Below are positions 1-8,342 of a DNA stretch of 64,000 nt, piece after piece (within the stretch, counting starts at the first letter, position 1; each line of letters opens with the position of its first letter). Location of the stretch: contig NZ_JACJKN010000002.1 of NCBI RefSeq assembly GCF_016900775.1, forward strand, positions 62,001-126,000, read 5' to 3'. This DNA comes from Olsenella uli (GTDB lineage: Bacteria > Actinomycetota > Coriobacteriia > Coriobacteriales > Atopobiaceae). The position numbers were made by a program, and so were the translations under genes. The notes beneath the pieces are model-generated. The model saw only the letters and a program-made list of their open reading frames with translations, had not been told where the DNA came from and did no database searches.

Positions 1-891
1 CGCCTCGTAGGAGAAGACGCCGCGCCGGCGGTCCTCGATGGACTGCGGCGTGCCGCCCATGATGATCCCCAGGTGGCGTGCCTTGCCCTGGAGCGTGTCG
101 TTGTACATGGTGAGGATTTTCTCGTAGTTATACTGGCGCGAGGTGGCGTTGGGGATCTTGTAGAGGTTCACGAGCTCGTCTATGAGCACGAGAAGCCCCT
201 GGTAGCCCGCGCCCACGAGGAACTGCGCGAAGAGCTTGAGGTACTCGTACCAGTTGTCGTCCGAGATGCAGGCGTTGACGCCCAGCTCGCCGCGCGCCTC
301 GGTCTTGGTGCGGAACTCGCCGCGCAGCCACTTGACCACGCCGGCGCGCCGGACGTCATCCCCCTCGAGGCTGGCCCGATAGTAGAGGCGCAGGACCTGG
401 GTGAAGTCGAACCCGCAGACGAGCTCCTGGATGGGGGAGAGCTGCTCGGCGAGCGCCTCCTCGGCATCTGGCCGCTCGCGAAGCGCCGTCACCCAGCGGT
501 CGAGCACGAGCGCGAGCGCGCCGCCCTCGGGCCGCGTCTTGGTGGAGAGGTTTCGGATGAGCTCGCGGTAGGTGGCAAGGCCCTGGCCCTGCCCGCCCTG
601 AAGGCGCCGCTCGGGCGAGAGGTCGGCGTCTGCCACCACAAAGCCGTTGCCCATGGCATGCGTGCGGATGGTCTGCAGGAGGAAACTCTTGCCCGCGCCG
701 TAGCGGCCCACGAGGAAGCGGAAGCTCGCCCCGCCGTCCGCCACGAGCTCGAGGTCGTGCAGGAGCGCCTGAATCTCGCGTTCGCGCCCCACGGTGATGT
801 AGGGAAGCCCGATGCGGGGTACGACACCGCCCTTGAGCGAGTTGATGATGACCGCCGCTATGCGCTTGGGAACCCTCGGTGCGTCCGCCAT
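1..891 (-). CDS. BrxC/BrxD-like P-loop ATPase (DUF2791), 3' end outside window
   Basis: Partial gene read on the minus strand. It starts at the ATG at 889-891, behind a GGAGAGGAG ribosome site, and runs off the left edge after about 297 codons. The N-terminal part carries a Walker A-like loop, GRYGAGKSF, near residue 65, and a hydrophobic strand ending in LIDELVNLYK (Walker B-like) near residue 245. This layout fits the DUF2791 ATPases (Pfam BrxC_BrxD) used in BREX and in TerB-linked gene sets. In the TerB-linked sets that I recall, a TerB_N/TerB_C protein, this ATPase and a DEAD/DEAH helicase lie in a row. A TerB protein is present here, but about 4.7 kb upstream at 5613-7154 on the same strand, with unrelated genes in between. 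A DNA-processing or anti-phage role is inferred from the family. The helicase would lie left of the window. Confidence 0.7.
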   Translation of the reverse strand, partial: MADAPRVPKRIAAVIINSLKGGVVPRIGLPYITVGREREIQALLHDLELVADGGASFRFLVGRYGAGKSFLLQTIRTHAMGNGFVVADADLSPERRLQGGQGQGLATYRELIRNLSTKTRPEGGALALVLDRWVTALRERPDAEEALAEQLSPIQELVCGFDFTQVLRLYYRASLEGDDVRRAGVVKWLRGEFRTKTEARGELGVNACISDDNWYEYLKLFAQFLVGAGYQGLLVLIDELVNLYKIPNATSRQYNYEKILTMYNDTLQGKARHLGIIMGGTPQSIEDRRRGVFSYEA

Positions 892-944
892 GCCGCTCCT
901 CTCCTCCGGGGAAGAGCAATTCTAGCACAGGTGTTCGACAGAAA

Positions 945-977
945 ACCTGACAAACGACCCGGTCACCTTTGTCAGGT
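945..977 (-). repeat. REP-like palindromic unit
   Basis: The unit is an inverted repeat with 10-bp arms, ACCTGACAAA and TTTGTCAGGT, around a 13-nt centre. In minus orientation it matches the unit seen at 24006, 27805 and elsewhere. It lies between the ATPase start and the LytTR stop codon and touches that stop. Confidence 0.85.
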
Positions 978-1741
978 CAGCCGAAGTTGCGGGTCACGGC
1001 GCTCGCGATGCTGAGCTGGATCTCCTTCACCCTGCGCGCGGGGATGGGGATTCGCTCGCCGGAGACGAAGAGGATGCCGTCGCGCCCGACGCCCTGGACG
1101 TAGCGCACGTTCACCACGTAGAAGCGGTTCGTTCTCACGAACTGGGCGGGCAGGAGGTCGCAGAGCTCGCGCAGCAGCACGCTCACGGTCACGGTGCGGT
1201 CGCTGAGGTGCACGATGCAACGCTTGCCCGCAGACTCGGCGTAGACGATCTCCTCCGGGTCGGCGAACACGATGCCGTCCTCGGAGGGGAGCTGCAGGCG
1301 TCGGGGCGCGCCTCCGTCATCGGGCCTTCTGAGGTCGGCCGGGTCCTTCGCCCATCTGCTCGGCCACTCGTTGGAGAAGTGGGCGAGGGTGATCTTCCAC
1401 CTCCCCTCCTTCCGATGCAGGCTGACGGTCACCCGCTGGTTGACGGTCCCGTCCACGCACGGGCCGCTCAGAAGATAGGTTCCGACGACGATCGCGTCGT
1501 CGGGCTTGTTGGTGTAGAGGGAGTGAAAGGTCACGTTGCGCGCGACGACGCCGGGAGGGTTGAGCGGCCAGCTTGCGTATGCCGTACGCCCGTGGAAGAC
1601 CTTGGACCCCGCCGAGACGAGCACGCTCTGCTCGTCGAGAAGCTCGAGAAAGGCGGAGCGCTCGTTGACAAAGATTCCGAGGATGCTCTGCTTTACACGC
1701 TCGGCGAGCTGTCTGCCGCCCTGGTTCCCGTTCTCTTTCAT
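977..1741 (-). CDS. LytTR-family regulator with N-terminal NTF2/SnoaL-like domain
   Basis: The protein is 254 residues long. The N-terminal half (about 10-135) looks like a nuclear-transport-factor-2/SnoaL-like sensing fold, with the recurring SNEW motif near its end. The C-terminal half (about 150-250) is a LytTR DNA-binding domain, recognisable from EIVYAESAGKRCIVHL followed by LLPAQFVRTNRFYVVNVRYV. No receiver domain is present, so it is not a classical response regulator. I chose the ATG at 1741 because a run of ten G (C10 on the plus strand, 1747-1756) sits just upstream as ribosome site; an in-frame ATG at 1762 is possible. A diverged paralogue follows at 2006-2829, in the same orientation. 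The target genes are unknown; the truncated capsule gene to the right is one candidate. Confidence 0.75.
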   Translation of the reverse strand: MKENGNQGGRQLAERVKQSILGIFVNERSAFLELLDEQSVLVSAGSKVFHGRTAYASWPLNPPGVVARNVTFHSLYTNKPDDAIVVGTYLLSGPCVDGTVNQRVTVSLHRKEGRWKITLAHFSNEWPSRWAKDPADLRRPDDGGAPRRLQLPSEDGIVFADPEEIVYAESAGKRCIVHLSDRTVTVSVLLRELCDLLPAQFVRTNRFYVVNVRYVQGVGRDGILFVSGERIPIPARRVKEIQLSIASAVTRNFG

Positions 1742-2005
1742 GCTGCCCCCCCCCCTGCTCATTGACCGTATGTCGAGAGGCCTGGCCTCCATCCGGGGCC
1801 GCCCCTCCCAGCGACGTGCGGCACCGGTCTTCGTCCGAAGAGTGCGGGATGCCGATTTCCCGCAAGGCGGCGCGTCCCCGCGCGAGCGGCCGTCTTCCAA
1901 TGGGGACGAACCGCGCGAGAAACGTTGTAGCATACCCGAGGGATAGGTGACGCGCAGAAAAGAGACCGCTCGGCGTCGCTGGCGACCGTTCGGTGCCCGT
2001 TGCGG

Positions 2006-2829
2006 CTAGGCCGTCCGTCTTGACAGCTCGAGCTCCACCTCGAGTCGCCGACGCTTGAGGATGGGGATGCGGTCGCCGTTGCTCATGGTGATCTCGCAGC
2101 CCGAGAGCGCGGTGATGTGGCCGCGGTTCACGACATAGCTCCGGTGCACGCGCGCAAACTGGCGGGGGAGCAGCTCGAAGACGTTGGCGAGCAGCAGCTT
2201 GACCGTGATGGTGCGGTCGACGAGATGGATGACCGTCCGCTTGGCGCATGCCCCGGCATAGACGATCCGGGAGGGGCTTATAAAGGCCGTGCCCCCCTCG
2301 ACGGGCAGCGCGATGCTCTCCTCGTAGCCCTCGTCCCGAATCCTGCTCGCGCGGAGGATGTCCTGGACGTAGCGGTAGGTCTGGCGGCTCACCCTGACGG
2401 GGAAGGGGATGTCGCCGTCGAGCGGCCCCCACTCGTTCGAGGTGTGGACGAGGTAGGCCTCCAGGCGCCGCCCTGATGGCGGCAGTTGATGGTGATGCGC
2501 TGCCGCTCGGACGAGAGCATCTGGTGGTCCGCGTCGGAGTAGATGGTGTAGAACCCGGCTATGACGGCCTCTGACGGCGACCCCGCCTCCACGACGTGAA
2601 AGCGGGCGTCCCGCACGAGGAAGGAGGGCATCTCGGATGCGTCCGACATGGCCTTCGCGAGGTCGCGCAGGCCCCACGTGATGTCCGACCCCGCCCCGAT
2701 GAACAGGCAGTCCGAGGCGAGGTGCCCGAGGACGGTGTCGTAGTCCTTCCGGTAGTAGGCGGTGACGATGCGCGCGGCAAGCCAGAGAAGGTCCCCCTTG
2801 CAGGGAGCCTGCTCTGGGTCAGGCGCCAT
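2006..2829 (-). pseudogene. Second LytTR/NTF2-like regulator, single-base frameshift
   Basis: This is a paralogue of the gene at 977-1741, with the same two-part build. The N-terminal half reads in one frame from the ATG at 2829 (ribosome site GAGGAGG) to the residues ITINCR-HQGGAW. The C-terminal half, from EAYLVHTSNEW onward with a complete LytTR domain (IVYAGACAKRTVIHL, QFARVHRSYVVN), is in another frame. Alignment with the paralogue places the break at 2461-2462, where the plus strand has CC and an intact gene would need CCC. The change is one base in a short homopolymer, so a sequencing error is possible. Both halves are well preserved, which suggests a recent or artefactual lesion. If real, only the N-terminal domain would be made. 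Confidence 0.7.
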
Positions 2830-3036
2830 AGGTTCCTCCTCTCGGGACGTCCGTGTGCGTGTGGGCCATTTTCGTTCCGAGAGGAGCGAGGGATGGGTTG
2901 GCCGAACCAAAGGCGGGGGCTGGGGAATGAACGGCGTTTTCTGAGGGGGCTGGCGAGCGAGTCGGTATCGTGGAGGGCTACGAGAATGCTGCCGGCGGCC
3001 CGAGGTGTCTCGGGGCCGCCTCGGGAAGGGGACTGG

Positions 3037-3810
3037 ATGACGCTGTTCGAGCTGCTCGGCCTGCTGAGGAAGCACCTCAAGTGGCTCATTGTCGTTCCCG
3101 TTGCCTGTGCGCTTATTGCGGCTGCGTATTGCTACGCCATGGTGCGGAACGCCTACACGACGAGTGCTACGCTCTACGTTCTCGTTTCCGAGGAGACCGC
3201 TCAAGGCGAGTCGTATTCGTCGCTCTCCAGCAACTTCAGCGTGAGCCAGCAGATTGCAACCGACATCTCCCAGCTCATAACGAGCGAGCGCGTACGTGCG
3301 GATGCCGCCAAGACGCTCGGGTGGAGCTCGATCGCGGACTACGGCATCTCGGTGGCGAGCAGCGAGGGCTCTCGCGTGGTGAGGGCCCTCGTCAGAGGTC
3401 CCAGCCCCGCGGGCGTGGCGGAGGTGGCAAACGCCGTTGCCGAGGTCTCCTCCGACGTGGCGCAGGAGGTCATGAACGTCCAGAGCGTCAACGTGCTCGA
3501 CCGCGCCGAGAAGCCGTCCACCCCGAGCGGGCCCAGCCGTAAGCTCTATGTCCTTCTCGCGGCGCTCGGGGGTCTCTTTGCTACGTTTGCGGTGGTCGTT
3601 CTCTCCAGCCTGTTTGACACGCGCGTCCGTGACCCCAAGACGGCCGAGGACATCTCGGGCATTTCCGCGCTGGAGATTATTCCCGCTTTCGGCGGAGCGG
3701 GCCGCGGCTCCGAAGGGGAGGTCACCGAGACGGTCCGCAATGCGCAGGACGGCATGAAGACCCTGCTTACCAATCTCATGTTCCTCGGGGTAGACGAGCC
3801 GATTCGGGAC
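3037..3810 (+). pseudogene. Wzz-type chain-length determinant / BY-kinase, cut off by IS
   Basis: From the ATG at 3037 (ribosome site GGAAGGGG) 258 codons are native. A transmembrane segment (about residues 17-35) is followed by the extracytoplasmic Wzz region, then a second membrane segment (about 170-190). The cytoplasmic linker ends in LLTNLMFLGVDEPI. In fused polysaccharide co-polymerase/tyrosine kinases, that phrase comes just before the Walker A kinase part. Here the reading frame runs into the insertion sequence at 3811, so the kinase domain is missing. The gene would have controlled capsule or exopolysaccharide chain length. No other capsule gene is in the window, so the rest of the locus is probably deleted or lies elsewhere. 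Divergent from the LytTR pair across 207 bp. Confidence 0.75.
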
Positions 3811-5110
3811 TGCGGACGAAAAGTTGGACCAGATGGTCCGGACGGGAGGTCCGCATGTTCGACCCCGAAGACGTTGAGCTGGCGCTGCTCGCGCTGGAGG
3901 AGGGGATGACGCCCCGCGAGGCCGGCGAGCTGGTCGGCGCCGGGAGGGAGACGGTGAGGAGGTGGGCCGCCGGCCGCCGGCCCCACCCGCGCTCCGGGCC
4001 CGCCCGCGCTAAGATTCCCCCGAAGCCGAAGCCGAAGCCGAAGCCGAAGCCGAGGCCGGCCGCGACGAGACGGGAGGGGCACGCCGTGACGGGAGCCGAG
4101 AGGGAGGCCTACGAGGCCGCGATGACCGAGAACATGCTGCTCAGGGCGGTGTTGGACGACCTAAAAGCGGCGGGCTCCGACCCCCGTTCGATCTCGAGGA
4201 GGAGAAGGGTCGAGCTTGGCGAGAGATTGCGCGCGGCGACCGGCCTGCCCCTCCGAGAGATCACCCGTTTCTTGGGGATCTCGAGGAGCTCCTACGCCTA
4301 CCACCGCGCTAGGCTCGGCCGCGACAAGTACGCCGCGCCGCGCGACGAGGTCGAGGCCCTCTTCCGCTCCATGGGCGGCGGGCGCGGCTACCGCGCCGTG
4401 CACGCCGAGCTGGGGCGGCGCGGGACGCGGGTCTCGGAGAAGGTCGTGAGGAGGCTCATGCGCGAGCGGGGGCTCAGCGCGGCCAGGCGCCGGCGCCGGG
4501 CGTGGAGCTCCTACGCTGGCGAGGCCTCCCCGGCGCCACCGAACCTCCCGCTGCGCCCCGACGGGACGCACGACTTCTCCGCGCCCGCCCCGAACCTGCT
4601 CTGGGTCACCGACATCACCGAGTTCAGGCTGCCCTGCGGCTCGAAGGCCCACCTCTCCGCCGTCCTCGACTGCTTCGGCGGGCGCCCCGTCTCCTGGTCG
4701 ATCGGGGCCTCCCCCCACCGCCCGGCTCGCGAACTCGTCGCTCGAGGGCGCCTGCGCGACGCTCGCGCCCGGGGAGCGGCCCGTCGTCCACTCCGACCGC
4801 GGCGGGCACTACCGCTGGCCGGGCTGGGCCGAGGTGTGCCGGCGCGGCCGCCTCGTCAGGAGCATGTCGCGCAAGGGCCGCAGCTGCGACAACGCCCGCA
4901 TGGAGGGCTTCTTCGGGACGCTCAAGAGCGAGTTCTTCCACGCGCGTGACTGGCGGGGCGCGGACCTCGGCGGCTTCATGGTCGAGCTCAACCGGTGGCT
5001 CCACTGGTTCCGCTCGGGGCGCATCTCGGAGTCGCTCGGGTGGCGCACCCCGGACGAGAACCGGAGGCTGCTGGGCTACGCGGTGTAGGATGTACAAGAA
5101 AACGTCCGCA
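3811..5110 (+). mobile_element. IS3-family-like insertion sequence, about 1.3 kb
   Basis: The element begins TGCGGACG (3811) and ends CGTCCGCA (5110), which gives the TG...CA ends usual in the IS3 family. The symmetry extends outward four bases (GGAC at 3807-3810, GTCC at 5111-5114), so the true ends may be 3807-5114. It contains one transposase reading frame with a frameshift. I see no direct target duplication. The left neighbour is a 3'-truncated capsule gene and the right neighbour a 5'-truncated kinase gene, so the element joins two unrelated broken genes. This suggests an IS-mediated deletion or rearrangement, not a simple insertion. Confidence 0.8.
3855..5088 (+). pseudogene. IS3-family DDE transposase, +1 frameshift in a C run
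   Basis: The N-terminal helix-turn-helix part (ALEEGMTPREAGELVGAGRE) is followed by a low-complexity KP repeat (about residues 55-68, from a GAAGCC tandem at 4021-4055). An HTH_21-like region and an rve integrase core come next. The first catalytic aspartate is in WVTDITEF. The second (HSDRGGHY) and the glutamate (NARMEGFFGTLKSE) are in another frame. The shift is at 4711-4716, where six C occur and five would restore the frame. Unlike many IS3 elements, orfA and orfB appear fused from the start at 3855. The shift could be decay, a sequencing error or a programmed event; a C6 run is not the usual slippery A6G signal, so decay or error is likelier. Confidence 0.8.
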
Positions 5111-5646
5111 GTCCTTTCCTGCCCGTTGTTGCGCGCAACAACGGGCAGCTCCTGCATGCGTCGCTCGTGGAGTACAAAGGCCGTGCCGTGGCCTTTACGG
5201 CATCCTCCGGGACCGGCAAGTCCACGCAGGCCGACCTCTGGCATGAGCATCTGGGCGCGGAGATCATGAACGGGGACCGCGCGTTTGCCCGTCGCTTTGA
5301 CGGGGAGTGGCGTGCGTACGGCTCGCCGTGGGCGGGCTCTTCCCCTTACGTCAGGAACGTCAGGGCGCCACTGGCTGCCGTGGTGGTGCTTGAGCAGGCG
5401 CCGGAGAACCGAATCCGCCGCCTCGGCGCCGCTGAGGTCATGGCCCGCCTCTATAACAACGTGCGCTACCCCTTCTGGGACGAGGGGGCCACTGCGGCCT
5501 CGCTCGAAACGCTCGACGCACTCGTCCGGGAGGTCCCCGTCTATCTGCTCGCGTGCCGTCCGGACGAGGAGGCCGTCCGCATCACGCATGACGCCATCTT
5601 CTGCTCCGGGGCCTATCCGAGTACTGCGCGCACGTCATCGGCGTAG
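5111..5646 (+). pseudogene. HprK/PEPCK-like serine kinase remnant, 5' truncated
   Basis: The frame is open from the IS end. It reads NGQLLHASLVEYKGRAVAF, then the P-loop SSGTGKSTQ, then NGDRAF, and continues with conserved spacing to DAIF. This resembles HPr-kinase-like proteins, which are often encoded beside PqqD-type or peptide-modification genes. The N-terminal part of the family is absent and no ribosome site precedes it. An internal GTG at 5167 could start a shortened protein. The last codons overlap the 3' end of the TerB gene by 34 bp in convergent orientation, so the 3' end may also be a junction. I treat it as non-functional debris left by the event that placed the IS. Confidence 0.6.
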
Positions 5647-7154
5647 TCCTCAACGAGCGAGGGCGCGCCTGACGCGTCAAGCTCCAGCACCGTGTCCCCC
5701 ACGAGGTCAAAGAGCTTCTCGTTGATGGCGTCCACGAGAAGGTCGGCGTTCTGGGCCGAGGGGGCGTGCCCGTCGAGAAGTCCCCGGAGGAGCGCGTCCT
5801 CCTCTTGCGTGAGGCTGGGGCCTTCGCGCTTCTCGGCGGCCTGCGTGGTCTGCGGCAGCGGGGGCGCCGGCTCCTCCATGCGCTCCTCGTCAACGAGCAG
5901 GGACTCCCTGGTCACGGCGGCCGTCGCGCGAATGCCCGCGAGCTTGGAGAGGTCTATCTCAACGCGGCGTGGCGCGTGCGTCCGCTTCCAGTCAAGGTAG
6001 TCTGCGACAACGCGGTCGATGAGCGAGACGAGGTACTTGGGGTCGCCGTGCTCCTTGAGGGGGTGGGGGTACTCGAGCGCGGCGCGCAGCTGGCGGTCCG
6101 CGGCCCTCAGGATCTGGCCGAGCTTGGCGCTCCGCCCGCCGCCGTCATGAAGGGCGCTGCAGGTCCAGAGGCCGTTTCTGCACTCGTAGCGCCGGGTCTC
6201 CCCAAGCTCGTAGACGCAGTCCGCATGCCTGCCGTCGGGGTAGAACACCGCCGAGGCGAACATGAGGTGGGGCATCGTCTGGCGCGTGCCGAAGAGGGAC
6301 TCGACGAGGTCCTGCTTGCGGCTGCCGTGATAGTAGCGCGCGAGCTGCCGAAAAACGGCGCACGTGACCGCGCGGAGGTCGTCCGGGCTGTCGCGATAGA
6401 GCCGGCTGCCTGCGGGGCGGTAGGTCGAGAGCTGGTCGAGGGCGGCAAAGAGGCCTTGGTCGGCGGTGGGGTCGAGTGGGAAGCGCATGGGGGCCCGTCG
6501 GCGGCCTCGCTCGGGGACGTGGGCAAGGGCCTCTTCCTCGGCGCGCGCGAGCACCATGACGGCCTCGTCGTGCTGGGCATTGGCATAGGGGAGGGCAAGG
6601 CGCTGATCAAGCCCATGATAGACTGCATAGTCGACGAGCCAGGGCCGGACGTAGCGGTCGAGGCTCGGGTCAAGCTCTCGATAGGCCTTCCAAAAGGCCT
6701 CGATGGCCTGGAAGCCCCTCGCGCCGGGCACGACGCCGATGCCGTTCAGGAGCTCGTAGAGGTACACGAACGCAAACGAGGTCGAAGTCTGCTGGATGTC
6801 CCCCCTGCGCACGTGCGCCCGCCAGGTGAAGTAGCCCCTGAGCTGTCGGTCGTCCATCGCATCGTAGGTGGGGAAATAGCTTGAGAACGTGCCCGCGTAG
6901 GGGCAGTCGTCCTCGTAGTCGGCCATGAGGCGCGCCTGTTCCACAAAGAGGCGCGCGTCCGACCACGAGCGGGCCTCGGGGCGTCGCGCGAGCGCGCGCA
7001 TCTGACGAATCTCGTCGGGGACGTAGCTCCTGAGCTGGGATCCGCGCATCAGGATGGGCTCGTCGGAGTACGTCCTTGAGCTTGAGAAGGCATGCCCGCC
7101 CTTCGCACGGCTTGCCGCGATGATCTGCTGGATGAGTGCGTCAACGTCCGTCAC
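5613..7154 (-). CDS. TerB_N/TerB_C-domain protein
   Basis: The protein is 513 residues. The central part matches the TerB_N pattern: ARLFVEQARLMADYEDDCP, then YFTWRAHVRRGDI near residue 110 and YLYELLNGIG near residue 130. The C-terminal acidic segment (about 440-513, LTQEEDALLRGLLDG and EKLFDLVGDTVLELD) fits TerB_C. In comparative work on tellurium-resistance domains that I recall (Anantharaman and Aravind), such proteins neighbour a DUF2791 ATPase and a superfamily II helicase. Here the ATPase starts at 891 on the same strand. The intervening 4.7 kb holds LytTR genes, a capsule gene and an IS, so the operon appears split. A direct role in tellurite resistance is unlikely; stress or phage defence is the usual guess. 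Confidence 0.75.
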   Translation of the reverse strand: MTDVDALIQQIIAASRAKGGHAFSSSRTYSDEPILMRGSQLRSYVPDEIRQMRALARRPEARSWSDARLFVEQARLMADYEDDCPYAGTFSSYFPTYDAMDDRQLRGYFTWRAHVRRGDIQQTSTSFAFVYLYELLNGIGVVPGARGFQAIEAFWKAYRELDPSLDRYVRPWLVDYAVYHGLDQRLALPYANAQHDEAVMVLARAEEEALAHVPERGRRRAPMRFPLDPTADQGLFAALDQLSTYRPAGSRLYRDSPDDLRAVTCAVFRQLARYYHGSRKQDLVESLFGTRQTMPHLMFASAVFYPDGRHADCVYELGETRRYECRNGLWTCSALHDGGGRSAKLGQILRAADRQLRAALEYPHPLKEHGDPKYLVSLIDRVVADYLDWKRTHAPRRVEIDLSKLAGIRATAAVTRESLLVDEERMEEPAPPLPQTTQAAEKREGPSLTQEEDALLRGLLDGHAPSAQNADLLVDAINEKLFDLVGDTVLELDASGAPSLVEDYADDVRAVLG

Positions 7155-7233
7155 GGCACCTCCGTCTCGTCTCGATCACAACTCATCATACGCGCGTCGG
7201 GCCCGAGCCCCCCCTGCCGAGGAGGCTGGGCGT

Positions 7234-7464
7234 GCGCAATCAGCTCCTTGGTGCGAAGTTCGGTCGGTTTGCTGCGCAATCAGCCCCTTGGTGCGAAGAC
7301 CTTTTCGGCCCTATTTGGAAATGAGCGCCTAACGCATCAATTACTGAATGAATTTATCTGGGGTTTTGCTGAGACGGAGTCAAGCGCCTCTCAAATTGTC
7401 TTCGCACCAAGGCGTTGACTGCGCAGGGCAGCGCCCTTTCTTCGCACCAAGGGGCAAATTGCGC
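7234..7464. repeat. Four-unit palindromic repeat cluster (locus A)
   Basis: There are four 25-bp units at 7234-7258, 7274-7298 (forward), 7400-7424 and 7440-7464 (inverted). Each unit starts GCGCAAT or a near match and ends CTTGGTGCGAAG, with a variable middle. Forward and inverted pairs both have an exact 40-bp period with 15-bp spacers. The 101-bp AT-richer centre has no gene. The same design occurs at 54415-54636. The cluster fills most of the 336-bp gap between the TerB and YaaA genes. Confidence 0.85.
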
Positions 7465-7490
7465 AGAGCGGCCCGGCGCGAGGTGCCTGT

Positions 7491-8246
7491 CTACGGCTCC
7501 CTGACAAACACAAGCGTGTCCTCGTCGGAGGCCTCGTCATCGATCCGGTATCCTCGCTCCCGAAAGCCCCGCAGGTCGTCAGGCGTGCCGGCGCCCCGCT
7601 CGGCGCACCAGCGGATGAAGGTGCCGCGCGCCGCCTTGGCCTCCGTTGCCGGCTGGCGGAGGCGCCCGTCGCGCTCTACGCAGAAGAGGCAGGTCAGCGC
7701 CCGTGGGCCGTTCGGCCGCACCCAGGGCGTGACGGCCCGCGCGTACTCGACCGAGGCTACGTTGACGATGAGGTCGCACTCCTCGGCGAGCGCGTCATAG
7801 AGCGTCGAGCCCCAGAACTCGTAGAGCCCGCGAGCGCCGTCGACCGCCAGGCGCGCCTGCATCTCCAGCCGGTAGGGCGTCACGCCGTCGAGTGGGCGGA
7901 GCATGCCGTAGAAACCCGAGAGGATGCGCAGGTGGTCATCGAGCCAGGAGAGCTCGTCCACGGTCATGACCTCGGGCGCCATGTGGCGGTACTGAATCCC
8001 CTCGTATGAGATGACGGCCGCCGTAAGGTCGTGCCCGAGGTCCATGGAGCACAGCCGGTCGTAGTTGAGCGCGGCGAGCCGGTCGCTGCAGTTCCAGAGC
8101 GACTGCGCCTCAGCGAGGGAGAGCTGCCGGAGGGCGTCCAGGAGGCGCTCGGTCCTCTTGAGAAAGGCTGGCGCGCTCCGGGGGAGCGGGGGCGCATCGA
8201 TGACGCGCATCTTCTTCGCGGGGGAGGTGATGATCCTGAGCGTCAT
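7491..8246 (-). CDS. yaaA: Peroxide stress protein YaaA (DUF328)
   Basis: The protein is 251 residues, a normal length for the UPF0246/DUF328 family. The start reads MTLRIITSPAKKM, the hallmark ITSPAKK motif. Further family signatures are the block AALNYDRL and GFYGMLRPLDGVTPYRLEM, followed by LYEFWGSTLYDAL. In Escherichia coli the homologue lowers free iron and DNA damage under peroxide stress and binds DNA; transfer of that role to an anaerobe is inferred. It is encoded alone, divergent from the methyltransferase-like gene at 8343. The gap to that gene is 96 bp and must hold both promoters. Confidence 0.9.
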   Translation of the reverse strand: MTLRIITSPAKKMRVIDAPPLPRSAPAFLKRTERLLDALRQLSLAEAQSLWNCSDRLAALNYDRLCSMDLGHDLTAAVISYEGIQYRHMAPEVMTVDELSWLDDHLRILSGFYGMLRPLDGVTPYRLEMQARLAVDGARGLYEFWGSTLYDALAEECDLIVNVASVEYARAVTPWVRPNGPRALTCLFCVERDGRLRQPATEAKAARGTFIRWCAERGAGTPDDLRGFRERGYRIDDEASDEDTLVFVREP

Positions 8247-8342
8247 GGCTTCTCCTGGCGGGATTTGCGTTTCGGTGAGATTCTAGCAGCGGCGAGCCGT
8301 GCGGCCTATCATGGTCGCACGGCGCATCGAGGAGGAGGGCCT

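Noticed and set aside
1747-1756. C10 run as a phase-variation tract of the LytTR gene
   Set aside because: It lies upstream of the chosen ATG and acts plausibly as a G-rich ribosome site. Length change there would alter spacing at most, and there is no direct sign of variation in a single sequence.
4021-4055. GAAGCC tandem repeat as an independent repeat feature
   Set aside because: It encodes a Lys-Pro linker inside the transposase frame and is explained by that gene.
5111-5646. HprK-like fragment as part of a peptide-modification cluster
   Set aside because: Such kinases do occur in lasso-peptide or PqqD-type clusters, but here the gene is truncated and no partner gene is adjacent; the radical SAM unit is 40 kb away.
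5613-7154. Tellurite-resistance gene
   Set aside because: TerB_N/TerB_C proteins of this layout are not linked with terZABCDE here, and the family name alone does not show tellurite resistance.
7234-7464. CRISPR array
   Set aside because: Units of 25 bp with 15-bp spacers look array-like, but half are inverted, only four exist per locus and no cas gene is near.
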